A stretch of DNA of 64,000 nt from WVYX01 sp039592335 (GTDB taxonomy: Bacteria > Gemmatimonadota > Gemmatimonadetes > Gemmatimonadales > GWC2-71-9). This document shows positions 17,249 through 25,897 of the stretch, in pieces. Where the stretch lies: assembly GCA_039592335.1 (NCBI GenBank), contig JBDHBX010000014.1, forward strand, positions 1 through 64,000, given 5' to 3'. The notes beneath the pieces are model-generated. The model was given only the letters and a program-made list of their open reading frames with translations. It did not search any database and was not told the DNA's origin. The position numbers were made by a program, and so were the translations under genes. Every line of letters begins with the position of its first letter. Within the stretch, counting starts at the first letter, position 1.

Positions 17249-19954
17249 CTACGGCAGCGACATCGCCAGCCTCACACCATCCCGGATCAATTGGGCCACC
17301 TCCGGTCCCTCATCACCCAGCAGCTCCCGGTACCGCGGGTGCCGCCGCAGCACGTCCGGGAACGGCGCCAGCCGCAGGTACGGCGTAGACATCATCGAGG
17401 GCACCGCGAGGAGGGCGTCCACGTGATCGAGGGCCAGGTCCGGCTCGCCCAGCATCGCGTAGGTCCACACCAACGACTTCCTGAGCATCATGGTCTGGAG
17501 GGCATCGCCGGACTCGCTGATAGCTCGCTCCAGCAACGCCCCCTGCTCCATCGCCGCCGCCTTCTGCCCCAAGCCGGCTTCGGCACGAGCCAACAGTGTC
17601 GTCAGGGTGGGATCGCCCGTCCGGGTGAGCGCGGCCGCCCGGACCGTGGTCCGCAGCGAATCGTAGTAGGCCCGCGAGCGGGGGAGCCGGTTGCGCAGCC
17701 GGTAGAACTCGGCCTTGAGGTAGTAGTAGTCGAACGGCAGCGGTCCGCTCACCGACGCCGGCGTCAGAGGCTCGATGATGGAGTCGTACGCCCCTCCCAC
17801 GAGCAAGGTGGGGGCCGCCTGGATGAGGGCGAGCGCCACCTGGCCCGGCGTCGTGCGCTGCAGCATTTCGCGCACCGCGGCGTGCGCGCGCGCCGTGTCA
17901 CCCTGCCACCGCAGGTACAGCGCGATCCGCGCCTGATGCGCGCCGGCCATATCGGGCGCGATCCCCAGCGCCATGCCCAGATACCGCGCGGCATCGGCAT
18001 ACCGCCGCACCAGCAGGTGGAATTCGCCAGCGGCGGCGGCCCACTCCGGATCGCGCGGATCCAGCGCCGCCGCCATCCCGGCGTTCTCGACGGCCTCGTC
18101 CCACTCGCCCCGAGCCGCCTGCAGCACCGCCATCAACGTGCGGGCATAGGCGTTGGAGGGCTCCCGCTCCACGACGTGCTTGAACTCCTCCAATGCCCGT
18201 GCAGGATCGGGCTCCGCCGCCCAGTAGTGGTACAGCCCCTGCGCCAAGTGCGCACCCGGCAGTTCCGGGTCGAGGGCAAGCGCCGTGTCCACCGCGGCCT
18301 TGGCCTGCTGCAGGCGGGCGTCGCTGGGATCGACGAAGAAGCGGTAGAGCCAGATGTGGGCGGTCGAGAGCTCGGCCCACGCAAGCGCGAAGCCCGGGTC
18401 CAGATCGAGTGCCTGCTCAAAGAAGTCGATGGCGATGCGCCGTGCGTTGGCGTCACCCGCACCCAGCGCGCCCGCCAGGTAGTCGTGGCCCCGGAGATAC
18501 AGCTCGTACGCCTGTAGGTCTGCGGTGGGCGGGACTTCGGCCGGCTCCTCCTCACCTTCCAACAATGCCACATCCATGGCGCGCACCACCCGGTCGGCGA
18601 TCTCCGACTGCACGCGGAATACCTCGGTCATGTCCTCGTCGTAGACGCTGGCCCACACGTGGGTGTCGTCCGAGGCCCGGATGAGCTGCGGGATGATGCG
18701 GACCCGGCTCGTGGGATCCTGCGGACGCTCACGCTGGATCGTCCCCTCGAGCACGTAGTCGGCCCCGAGTTGCGCGCCGATCTCGCGCGAGGACAGCTCG
18801 CTCTCCCGAAACTGCATGGCACTGGTGCGGGAAATCACTCCCAACCTGCCGAGGGTGGCGAGTCGGGCGGTGATCGCGTCGGTGATCCCGTTGGCGAAGT
18901 ACTCGTCCTCGGGTGGGCCGAGGTTCTCGAACGGGAGCACCACCACCACGGGACGGTCCGAGCCCGCCCCGCCACCCCGTCCCCCCGCGAGCAACACCAC
19001 CACAAACGCGATGACCAGCGTGACCACGGCGACCGCCGCCGTCAGCCCCGTGCGTCGCGCCAGCCACGGCGTCGCGAACGGCCCGAACGCGACCCGCGCC
19101 GTCCCGCCACTCGGCGTGAGGACGAGCCGGTCCAGCTCCCGCACCGCCTCGTCGGCCGTCTGCCATCGATCGGCCGGGTCCTTCTCGAGGCACCTCATCA
19201 CCACGTCGGCGAGCTCCGCCGGCAGATCCGGACGGCGGACCAGTACATGATCGGGGGCTTGCGTGACCTGGGCCGTGAGCACGGCCTGCGGCGAGGCGCC
19301 GTGAAACGGCGTGCGCCCGGTGAGCATCTCGTACGCCAACACTCCAACCGCATAGATGTCGGCCCGGTGGTCGATGCCCGGATCCGCGGTGGCCTGCTCG
19401 GGAGCCATGTAGGCGGGTGTTCCCAACACGAGGCCGGCCGTGTCGACCTGTTCTCCTTCGGCAGCCACCGCCAGCGCCTTGGCCACGCCGAAGTCGGTCA
19501 CGAGGGCGTGGCGTCCCGTCAGCATGACGTTGCCCGGCTTGATGTCCCGATGCACCACGCCACGCTGGTGGGCGTGCTGTAGTGCGTCGAACAGGTCATG
19601 CAACAGTGCCACCACTTCCTGCACGGGCATCGGGCCGTCCACGAGGCGCTCGCGCAGCGACTCGCCCTCCACGACCGGCATGACATAGTACAGGAACCCC
19701 TGCGCCTCGCCCGAGTCGTGCACAGGGAGGATGTGGGGATGCGACAGCCTGGCCGCAATCTTGATCTCTCGCAGGAACCGATCGGGCCCCAGCGACGCCG
19801 CCAGATCCGGCCGCAGCACCTTCAGCGCCACCTTGCGGTCGTGCTTCAAGTCGTCCGCCAGGTAGATCACCGCGGCCCCGCCCCGTCCCAACTCGCGGAA
19901 CAGGCGGTACCGGCCCGCCAGGGCCTCACTCAGACGGTCGTGCAACTCCTGCAT
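17249..19954 (-). CDS. PknB-type Ser/Thr protein kinase with TolB-N-like and TPR regions
   Basis: Kinase of 901 residues. The catalytic domain is about 16-280: GRGGAAVI loop 23-30, Lys45, HRDIKPGN with Asp137, DFG 154-156, TPAYMAPEQ. One membrane helix lies at about 303-324, followed by VVVVLPFENLGPPEDEYFANGITDAI, the TolB-N-like module often fused to adenylate cyclases and CadC-like regulators, then TPR repeats to the end. Unlike the kinases at 1-4649 it has one membrane segment, so the TPR region would be extracytoplasmic. ATG 19954 has no Shine-Dalgarno, but CATCTT lies 8 nt upstream; a start at 20008 would add 18 unconserved residues. Confidence 0.92.
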   Translation of the reverse strand: MQELHDRLSEALAGRYRLFRELGRGGAAVIYLADDLKHDRKVALKVLRPDLAASLGPDRFLREIKIAARLSHPHILPVHDSGEAQGFLYYVMPVVEGESLRERLVDGPMPVQEVVALLHDLFDALQHAHQRGVVHRDIKPGNVMLTGRHALVTDFGVAKALAVAAEGEQVDTAGLVLGTPAYMAPEQATADPGIDHRADIYAVGVLAYEMLTGRTPFHGASPQAVLTAQVTQAPDHVLVRRPDLPAELADVVMRCLEKDPADRWQTADEAVRELDRLVLTPSGGTARVAFGPFATPWLARRTGLTAAVAVVTLVIAFVVVLLAGGRGGGAGSDRPVVVVLPFENLGPPEDEYFANGITDAITARLATLGRLGVISRTSAMQFRESELSSREIGAQLGADYVLEGTIQRERPQDPTSRVRIIPQLIRASDDTHVWASVYDEDMTEVFRVQSEIADRVVRAMDVALLEGEEEPAEVPPTADLQAYELYLRGHDYLAGALGAGDANARRIAIDFFEQALDLDPGFALAWAELSTAHIWLYRFFVDPSDARLQQAKAAVDTALALDPELPGAHLAQGLYHYWAAEPDPARALEEFKHVVEREPSNAYARTLMAVLQAARGEWDEAVENAGMAAALDPRDPEWAAAAGEFHLLVRRYADAARYLGMALGIAPDMAGAHQARIALYLRWQGDTARAHAAVREMLQRTTPGQVALALIQAAPTLLVGGAYDSIIEPLTPASVSGPLPFDYYYLKAEFYRLRNRLPRSRAYYDSLRTTVRAAALTRTGDPTLTTLLARAEAGLGQKAAAMEQGALLERAISESGDALQTMMLRKSLVWTYAMLGEPDLALDHVDALLAVPSMMSTPYLRLAPFPDVLRRHPRYRELLGDEGPEVAQLIRDGVRLAMSLP

Positions 19955-20273
19955 GGCGCAGAAAGATGAGCCAAGTTCCGGTGGGGCGCGAGCGTGGATC
20001 CCCAGCAAGGGGATGGGAGGGATCCTCGACCAGCGGTCATGGCTGGGTCATCGCACGCGCTCGCGAAATCGCCGGTGCGGGAGGTGACAACCCGCGATAT
20101 CCTTACCGTACGGCAACCCCACAGAAAAGTTCCCCATTACGAGTGTGTGAAGCCTCCGGGGAACCTCGGGGGTATACACGGGCAGCCCCAACCGGGTGGT
20201 GCAGGGCCGGAGGATGAAGGTAGATTGGCGCAGGAGCCGGCCCGATGGCGCGCCGGCTGACCGAGGAGGTTCG
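19955..20273. other. 319-bp divergent intergenic region
   Basis: This region separates the kinase (minus) from the DUF2911 gene (plus). It is less GC-rich in the middle (about 20085-20150) and contains the palindrome CCGTACGG at 20105-20112 and a TAGATT at 20221-20226 that could be a -10 element for the plus-strand gene. I see no conserved open frame, RNA fold or clear -35/-10 pair. Confidence 0.5.
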
Positions 20274-20876
20274 ATGATCATTGCCAGCATGGGCATCATA
20301 CTCTCGCTGCTCCCCGGAATGGGCGCCCCGCCGGGCCTTCTACCGGCGGCGGGGTTTGGGCCGGACACGTCCTGCATCGTGATGGACATGCCGACCGATG
20401 ACAGGCTCAGCCCGCTGGACTCCCTCACGTTCCCCGTGCAGGGCCACCCCGTGAAGCTCTGCTACGGTCGCCCGTCCGCCCGGGGACGCACGATGATCGG
20501 GGGTCGGGACGTGCCCTTCGGTCGATTGTGGCGTACGGGCGCCAACGAGCCCACCATGATCCACACGACCACCGCGATCAACGTGGCCGGCATCGAGATC
20601 GAGCGGGGGAGCTACTCGCTCTACACGGTGCCGGGCGAGGATGAGTGGGTCGTGATCGTGAACCGTTCGATCACTCAGTGGGGCCACATCGCGGAGTACA
20701 GCTACAAGGTGAAGGCCCAGGAGGTGGGGAAGGCCAAGGTGCCGCACGAGCGGCTCGACGACCACGTCGAGACCATGCGCTTTCGGGCCGAGCCAGCCGA
20801 GGGAGGCGGCGTGACCTTGGTCCTCGAGTGGGAGCGCACTCGGGTAGCCATCCCCGTCACCTCGGCGGGGTCGTAG
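20274..20876 (+). CDS. DUF2911 domain-containing protein
   Basis: Protein of 200 residues, function unknown. An N-terminal hydrophobic stretch (about 1-28) is probably a signal peptide or anchor. The body carries DUF2911 features: KLCYGRPSARGRTMIGGRDVPFGRLWRTGANEPT, then ERGSYSLYTVPGEDEWVVIVNR and WGHIAEYSYK, and a final beta strand VTLVLEWERTRVAIPV. Each quoted run is a conserved family block. A GGAGG Shine-Dalgarno precedes ATG 20274. A DUF3006-like gene follows after 16 bp. Confidence 0.85.
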   Translation: MIIASMGIILSLLPGMGAPPGLLPAAGFGPDTSCIVMDMPTDDRLSPLDSLTFPVQGHPVKLCYGRPSARGRTMIGGRDVPFGRLWRTGANEPTMIHTTTAINVAGIEIERGSYSLYTVPGEDEWVVIVNRSITQWGHIAEYSYKVKAQEVGKAKVPHERLDDHVETMRFRAEPAEGGGVTLVLEWERTRVAIPVTSAGS

Positions 20877-20892
20877 CCGCGGCGAAGGCCCC

Positions 20893-21180
20893 ATGGCATC
20901 CCCGCACTATCTCGCAGTCGACAAGGTGCACACGTCGGACGCCGTCATCGTCGACGATCACGGGCGTGCCTTCACGGTGCCCCTCAGCGAATTGCCACCG
21001 GACCTCGCAGAGCGGACGGTGCTCGAGGTCCTAATGGCCGACGACGGGACACCCGACTGGTCCACGGCGACGATCGACGAACGCGAGACACAGCGACGCC
21101 AACGACGCTCGGCCGACCTCACCGAGAAGCTACGCGGCAGCGACGAGCACGGATTCCTCCGCCCCGACGAAGAAGCCTAG
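20893..21180 (+). CDS. DUF3006-like small protein
   Basis: Paralogue (95 residues) of 16964-17239: YLAVDKVHTSDAVIVDDHGR and VPLSELPPDL align with its barrel-like half, and IDERETQRRQRRSADLTEKL with its charged helix. The two copies lie either side of a kinase and this DUF2911 gene. Function unknown. ATG 20893 has a weak AAGG upstream; it probably shares a transcript with 20274-20876. Confidence 0.75.
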   Translation: MASPHYLAVDKVHTSDAVIVDDHGRAFTVPLSELPPDLAERTVLEVLMADDGTPDWSTATIDERETQRRQRRSADLTEKLRGSDEHGFLRPDEEA

Positions 21181-21184
21181 GCTC

Positions 21185-21205
21185 GGCGCGGCACGGAGCC
21201 GCGCC
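21185..21205. terminator. Bidirectional hairpin terminator
   Basis: A perfect 8-bp stem, GGCGCGGC (21185-21192) and GCCGCGCC (21198-21205), closes a 5-nt loop ACGGA between the convergent genes ending at 21180 and 21214. It terminates both the DUF2911 transcript and the long minus-strand run. Confidence 0.7.
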
Positions 21206-21213
21206 ATCCCCGC

Positions 21214-22302
21214 TCAGTGCGTGCTCGCTCCCGATCCCGGCCCCACGTCGGGCAACGGCGTGGCCGCCGTGTGGGGCGGTAGCGTCGGGTAGTCCACCTT
21301 GGGTTGCCGCCCGGTGAGCGTCCCGAGGAAAGACACCACAGCCGCCTGCTCGCCCTCCGCAAGCTCGGCTCCCAACTGCGCACTCGCCATGACCGCCACG
21401 GCTCCACCCAGATCCCACACCCCGCCGGCGTGAAAGTAGGGAGCCGTGAGCGCGATGTTGCGTAGCGACGGAGCCTTGAACACGTACTCGTCGGACGGGC
21501 TCTGGGTGACCGCGAAGCGGCCCTTGTCCCCCGGGGGGAGAATCGCGGCTTCGGGCTTCTCCACCACGCCAAACGGGTAATAGCCGGCGCCGCCCATGTT
21601 CAGGCCGCCATGGCAGCCGGCGCAGCCCTTCTGCACGAACAGCGCGAGCCCTCCCTTCTCGTCCAGCGAGAGCGCGTCCTCGTCACCCCGCAGGTAGTCA
21701 TCGAACCGCGAGCCCGGCGTGATGAGCGTCGCCTCGAACGCCTCGATGGCCATCGCCATGTTACTGAAACTCACGGGCTCGGGATCGTCGGGGAACGCTA
21801 TATGGAACCGCTCGACGTACTCGGGGATGCTCGACAGCGTCTGCTCCACGCGCTCGGGGGTGTTGTTCATCTCCACCGCAGCCTGCACGGGTCCCATGGC
21901 CTGTTCGTGGAGATCGGCCGCCCGACCATCCCAGAACTGGGCGACGTTGTAGACCGCGTTCAGCACCGTGGGCGCGTTCCGCGGCCCCTGTTGCCACCCG
22001 TGTCCCACGGACGTCTCCAGTAGATCGACGCCACCGAGCCCCAGGTTGTGGCAGGTATTGCAGCTGATGAGCCAGCTCTGTGAAAGCCGCGGATCCAGGT
22101 ACAGCATCTTTCCCAGCTCGACCTTCTCCGGCGTGATTGGGTTGTCCGCCAGCTTGGGCGGAGCCTCCGGGATCGGCTCGAACATCTCGAGCATCGCGGG
22201 GGTCAGGCGGAGCCCGCCAAACTCCTCAGCCTGCTCGGCCGGCGGCTGCGCTTGGCAGCCAACGAGCACCACCACTCCGAGGCTGAGTATCGTCAGATGC
22301 AT
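21214..22302 (-). CDS. Di-haem cytochrome c peroxidase / MauG family lipoprotein
   Basis: Periplasmic di-haem enzyme of 362 residues. A lipoprotein signal ends in VLVGC (Cys16). Two CXXCH haem sites are visible: CNTCH (81-85) and CAGCH (227-231), each in the sequence context of bacterial cytochrome c peroxidases and MauG (LGLGG after the first, GGLNMGG after the second). It either reduces hydrogen peroxide with electrons from cytochrome c or oxidises a partner protein. GGAGGAG lies 8 nt before ATG 22302; a GTG at 22308 is too close to it. It is the last gene of the long minus-strand run, 42 bp after the nitroreductase gene. Confidence 0.9.
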   Translation of the reverse strand: MHLTILSLGVVVLVGCQAQPPAEQAEEFGGLRLTPAMLEMFEPIPEAPPKLADNPITPEKVELGKMLYLDPRLSQSWLISCNTCHNLGLGGVDLLETSVGHGWQQGPRNAPTVLNAVYNVAQFWDGRAADLHEQAMGPVQAAVEMNNTPERVEQTLSSIPEYVERFHIAFPDDPEPVSFSNMAMAIEAFEATLITPGSRFDDYLRGDEDALSLDEKGGLALFVQKGCAGCHGGLNMGGAGYYPFGVVEKPEAAILPPGDKGRFAVTQSPSDEYVFKAPSLRNIALTAPYFHAGGVWDLGGAVAVMASAQLGAELAEGEQAAVVSFLGTLTGRQPKVDYPTLPPHTAATPLPDVGPGSGASTH

Positions 22303-22344
22303 TGGCACTACTCCTCCTTGATCTGTCCCGGCCGCACTCGTCCC

Positions 22345-22953
22345 CTACTCCGGATGCCCCACCGGCATCAGGCCGAGCGGGTGCTCGGCGGCGGGCAGTT
22401 CGAGAGTCTGTTTGACCTGGTTGTCGTAAAAGGCACCGACGAACGTCGTGCCGAGATCGAGCGCGGCGGCCTGCAAGTACACGTTCTGCGCTGCGTGCCC
22501 CACATCCATGTGGACGTACTTGCGCCCGCGCTCGCCGTACTTCGCCGTGGTGCGGGAATAGACGGCCGCCACTGCCAGGATGGCCGGGGCGGCCTTGATC
22601 CAATCCTGCCGCAGGGCCGCCCGCGCCAGAGCGGAGCGGCGGTCACCCTCGGCAGTCCGCGTCAGCTCGTGTTGGCCCGGTCGGTAGCGATAGACGCCGT
22701 GCGAAAGGCCCTCCACGGCGCCGGTGACAAGATAGATCTCTAGGGGGTAGAGGGCACCCGCGGAGGGCGCCGTGCGTCCGCCATCGGCGTCGCTGACGCC
22801 CTGCGCCGCCCACAACAGCTGCGACACATGATCGAGGGTGAGCGCCTCGTCGCGGAAATCGCGGATCGACCGCCGAGCGTGGAGGGCGGTTGACACCGAG
22901 ATGTCGCCCTCGAGCCTCGGGTCAGGGAGGGTGAGGACCTGTTGCGACGGCAT
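22345..22953 (-). CDS. SagB-type nitroreductase-like oxidoreductase
   Basis: FMN-dependent oxidoreductase of 202 residues in the SagB/thiazoline-oxidase branch of the nitroreductase family. Seen are RRSIRDFRDEALTLDHVSQLLWAAQG near the N-terminus, APSAGALYPLEIYLV in the middle, MDVGHAAQNVYLQAAALDLGT, and an ending LGLMPVGHPE, all standard for the subgroup. No cyclodehydratase or precursor peptide gene is near, so a peptide-modifying role cannot be claimed. ATG 22953 lies 3 bp after the small ribbon-helix-helix gene, so it is cotranscribed. Confidence 0.85.
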   Translation of the reverse strand: MPSQQVLTLPDPRLEGDISVSTALHARRSIRDFRDEALTLDHVSQLLWAAQGVSDADGGRTAPSAGALYPLEIYLVTGAVEGLSHGVYRYRPGQHELTRTAEGDRRSALARAALRQDWIKAAPAILAVAAVYSRTTAKYGERGRKYVHMDVGHAAQNVYLQAAALDLGTTFVGAFYDNQVKQTLELPAAEHPLGLMPVGHPE

Positions 22954-22956
22954 GCC

Positions 22957-23136
22957 TCACGAGGGAATGATGGGGTAGTTCGTCCCCTCGTTCTCCTCTC
23001 GCTCCAGTTCCTGCAGCAGGCAGTTCACGGTCTGCTCGACGAGGGCCTCCACCTCCACACCGCGTCGACGCGCCTCACCCTCGTACGCGTGAAACGCCTC
23101 TTCGCTCAGCTCCGCCCACACTCGAATCTTCCGCAT
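22957..23136 (-). CDS. Small ribbon-helix-helix-like protein
   Basis: Protein of 59 residues. The start MRKIRVWAELSEEAFHAYEG followed by ARRRGVEVEALVEQTVNCLL fits a beta strand plus two helices, the ribbon-helix-helix DNA-binding fold. It could regulate the operon it sits in or be an antitoxin-like remnant; no toxin is adjacent. A GGAGGAGG Shine-Dalgarno precedes ATG 23136. Confidence 0.65.
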   Translation of the reverse strand: MRKIRVWAELSEEAFHAYEGEARRRGVEVEALVEQTVNCLLQELEREENEGTNYPIIPS

Positions 23137-23168
23137 GCGCACCCTCCTCCGGACGGCGCCTAACGCTC

Positions 23169-23561
23169 CTACCCTGCCGGCACACCCTTGTAGCCGTAAC
23201 ACAGAATGCCGCCGTGTCCCTCCCGCCGGATGAGCCTGAACTCCAGATCCACTTCGGTCCCGGGCAGGACCTCGGCCGGCTCGCAGTCCACGACCTGTAT
23301 CATCAGTCTCGCGCCTTCCGGCGTCTCCACGACCGCCATCGCGTACGGCGCCTCCATCAAGAAGTCATCGGGCGGCACGTGGACCACCGTCGAGGTAACA
23401 ACCCGCCCCTGGCGCGAGAGCTGGATCTGCTTCCAGTCCTGCGCCCCGCAGGCCGGGCACACCTTCCGAGCGGGAAACGCGACCTTGCCGCAGCCGCAGC
23501 ACCGTGACGCCTCGAGGCGGTAGCGGCTGGGAATCTCCCTCCAATACCTGGGGCTCGGCAT
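23169..23561 (-). CDS. DUF35 zinc-ribbon/OB-fold protein of an acyl-CoA condensing complex
   Basis: Protein of 130 residues with an N-terminal zinc ribbon (Cys21/22-x-Cys24, CPAC at 35-38) and a C-terminal OB-fold (GRVVTSTVVHVPPDDF, YAMAVVETPEGARLMIQVV, GTEVDLEF). In archaea the DUF35 protein bridges acetoacetyl-CoA thiolase and HMG-CoA synthase and passes the intermediate between them. Here it lies 3 bp after the thiolase gene and near HMG-CoA synthase, so the same role is likely. The Zn sites and gene order are seen; the complex is inferred from the archaeal family. Confidence 0.9.
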   Translation of the reverse strand: MPSPRYWREIPSRYRLEASRCCGCGKVAFPARKVCPACGAQDWKQIQLSRQGRVVTSTVVHVPPDDFLMEAPYAMAVVETPEGARLMIQVVDCEPAEVLPGTEVDLEFRLIRREGHGGILCYGYKGVPAG

Positions 23562-23564
23562 GGC

Positions 23565-24713
23565 TCATACCCTCTGGAAGATGTGGACCACCGAGCTCGC
23601 TCCCGAGCCTCCCATGTTCTGGCAGAGGCCGACGTCGGCATCTTGGACCTGACGGTCTCCCGCATCACCGCGGAGCTGCTCGTAGATCTCGATGGCCTGC
23701 GCGACGCCGGTCGCCCCCACGGGATGCCCCTTCGACTTGAGCCCACCGCTGGTGTTCACCGGCACCTCGCCACCGAGCGCCGAGAATCCGGACCGGGCGG
23801 CTTCGCCCCCCTTCCCCCGCTCCACGAGGCAGAGCGCCTCAAGACAGCAGATCTCGGCGATGGAGAAACAGTCGTGCACCTCAATCACGTCGATGTCCGA
23901 CGGCTTGACGCCGGCCATCTTGTACGCGCGGCCTGCCGAGAGACTCACCGAATCGAGGAAAGCCGGCTCGTTGCGATCGGCCAGCGCCATCGAGGCGGTG
24001 GCGAACCCGCTACCCACGACCTTGACCGGGCGATCGGTGAACTCCTTGGCCCGCTCCAGCGGACAGAGCAAAACGGCGGCCGCGCCATCGCTCACCGGCG
24101 AGCAGTGCAGCAGCCGCAGCGGCGCGGACACGAGCGAGGAGTTCATCACCTCCTCCAGCGTGACCTCCCGGCGGAACTGCGCCTTGGGATTCATGGCACC
24201 GTGCCGGTGGTTCTTCACTGAGACCGCGGCCAGGTCCTCCTCCGTCGTGCCGTACGCCTCCATGTGGGCCCGAGCGATCATCGCGTAGAGACCCGGGAAC
24301 GTGATGCCGTGATACGCTTCGGTCTCCTGATCAGCCGCCGTCGCCAGCACGGAAGTGACGTCGGCGCCGTCGTTCATCTTCTCGACACCGGCGGCGAGCA
24401 CCACGTCACTCATCCCGGACGCGACCTCGAGAAACGCGAGCCGCAGCGCCACGCCGCCGGAGGCGCACGCCGACTCCACGCGTGCGGCCGGGATCCCGGC
24501 CATGCCGAGATGGTCGGCCATCAAAGGGCCGAGGTGCTCCTGTCCGACGAACTGCCCTCCGGACATGTTGCCCACGTACATCGAGTCGAGTTGGTCCGCC
24601 GAGGCTCTGCGCATCGCTTCCGTGGCCGCCTCGACGAAGAGGTCCCGGAGACTCGACTGCCAGATTTCGCCGAATTGGGTCATCCCCGCACCGACGATCG
24701 CCACCTCCCGCAT
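23565..24713 (-). CDS. Thiolase (acetoacetyl-CoA thiolase, archaeal/SCP2-like type)
   Basis: Acetyl-CoA C-acetyltransferase-like enzyme of 382 residues, probably condensing two acetyl-CoA to acetoacetyl-CoA. The nucleophile Cys83 is in ESACASGG. VIEVHDCFSIAE, the His of GHPVGATG and CQNMGGSGAS complete the thiolase signature. It belongs to the archaeal/SCP2-like branch rather than the PhaA-like branch. Its neighbours, DUF35 (3 bp downstream) and HMG-CoA synthase (upstream, 40-bp gap), match the archaeal mevalonate condensing module. Confidence 0.92.
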   Translation of the reverse strand: MREVAIVGAGMTQFGEIWQSSLRDLFVEAATEAMRRASADQLDSMYVGNMSGGQFVGQEHLGPLMADHLGMAGIPAARVESACASGGVALRLAFLEVASGMSDVVLAAGVEKMNDGADVTSVLATAADQETEAYHGITFPGLYAMIARAHMEAYGTTEEDLAAVSVKNHRHGAMNPKAQFRREVTLEEVMNSSLVSAPLRLLHCSPVSDGAAAVLLCPLERAKEFTDRPVKVVGSGFATASMALADRNEPAFLDSVSLSAGRAYKMAGVKPSDIDVIEVHDCFSIAEICCLEALCLVERGKGGEAARSGFSALGGEVPVNTSGGLKSKGHPVGATGVAQAIEIYEQLRGDAGDRQVQDADVGLCQNMGGSGASSVVHIFQRV

Positions 24714-24753
24714 CTCCCCTCCTCTCTGCCTGTGCGATCCGCCCAGCGCCCAC

Positions 24754-25800
24754 CTATTGGTTCACGATGATCTTTTCGCGGTACTTCGAGTACTCGCCGT
24801 ACGTCAGATAGCGACGCCGACCGTCCAGCATCGACCGCACCGTCGGGGCTCGCGGTCGCCGCCGCGGCAGCTCCTCGGTCGCCTTGAGCACGAACGAGTC
24901 ACTCCCAGCGCCCGAGCCGAACGACGTGATCAGGATCAGGTCGCCCGGCTCGGCCACGTCCAGAATGGCGGCCAGGCCGGTCGGCGAGGAACCCGAATAG
25001 GTGTTCCCCATGGTGTTCACCACCCAACCGGTCTCGAGCTGCTCCTTCGAGAACCCCAGGGTCTTCCCGGCCGACAGCGGGAACTTGCCGTTCGGCATGT
25101 GGAACACCGCATAGCGGAAATCGGCGGGCTTCAGCCCCGTCTTGTCGAGGATCGCCTGGCTCGCCGCGAGCACGTGCTTGAAGTAGGCTGGCTCGCCGGT
25201 GAACCGTCCCCCGTGCCGCGGATAGAACTCCCCCTCGCGCCGCCAGAAGTCCGGGGTGTCGCTGGTGTAGCTGTAGGTGTCCACGACCTCGGCGAGCACG
25301 TTCTTGCGGCCGAAGATGTACGCCGCGCCGCCCGCCGACGCCGAGAACTCCAGCGCGTCATTGGGCGCACCCTGCGAGGTGTCTGCGCCGATCCCAAGCG
25401 CGTACTCGACGCGACCCGCCTCTACCAGGCCAAAGGCGACGAACATCGCTTCGGTCCCGGCCTTGCAGGCGAACTCAAAGTCGGCCACGTGCACTTCCGG
25501 TCCGATGCCGAGAGCATCGACGAGAATGGTCCCGCTCGGCTTCACCGCGTACGGGTGCGACTCCGAGCCGATGTACACGGCGCCGATTCTCGCGGGATCG
25601 ATCCCCGCTCGCTCGAGGGCCGCCTGGGCAGCCGCCACCGAGATCGTGATCGTGTCCTCGTCGATCCCGGGAACCGACTTCTCCTCCAGCAGGAGCCCCC
25701 GCCGGATGGTCTGGGGGTCCTTGCCCCATTGCCGGGCGATCTCTTCAGTCTTGATCCGATTTCGGGGGATGAACGCCCCGTAGCCCACGATCCCTGCCAT
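24754..25800 (-). CDS. Archaeal-type hydroxymethylglutaryl-CoA synthase
   Basis: HMG-CoA synthase (348 residues): acetoacetyl-CoA plus acetyl-CoA gives HMG-CoA. The catalytic Glu80 (YIGSESHPYAVKP), Cys112 (EFACKAGTEAM) and His234 (FHMPNGKFP) are all present, at positions that match archaeal HMGCS. The ending RRRYLTYGEYSKYREKI is also typical of that group. ATG 25800 has GGAGG five nt upstream. No HMG-CoA reductase, mevalonate kinase or HMG-CoA lyase is in the window, so the fate of HMG-CoA is unknown. A 97-bp gap upstream could hold an internal promoter. Confidence 0.93.
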   Translation of the reverse strand: MAGIVGYGAFIPRNRIKTEEIARQWGKDPQTIRRGLLLEEKSVPGIDEDTITISVAAAQAALERAGIDPARIGAVYIGSESHPYAVKPSGTILVDALGIGPEVHVADFEFACKAGTEAMFVAFGLVEAGRVEYALGIGADTSQGAPNDALEFSASAGGAAYIFGRKNVLAEVVDTYSYTSDTPDFWRREGEFYPRHGGRFTGEPAYFKHVLAASQAILDKTGLKPADFRYAVFHMPNGKFPLSAGKTLGFSKEQLETGWVVNTMGNTYSGSSPTGLAAILDVAEPGDLILITSFGSGAGSDSFVLKATEELPRRRPRAPTVRSMLDGRRRYLTYGEYSKYREKIIVNQ

Positions 25801-25897
25801 TGCCGCCTCCACCGCGGAGCGTGAAATGGGACTTTCCGGCCAATAAGGGGGGATCGTGCCTTAAGAGGGGATGAAAGGGGATTTAAGACCCCCGGCC

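Noticed and set aside
22957..23136. Ribbon-helix-helix protein considered as an antitoxin
   Set aside because: The neighbours are a nitroreductase and a DUF35 protein; no toxin frame is adjacent.
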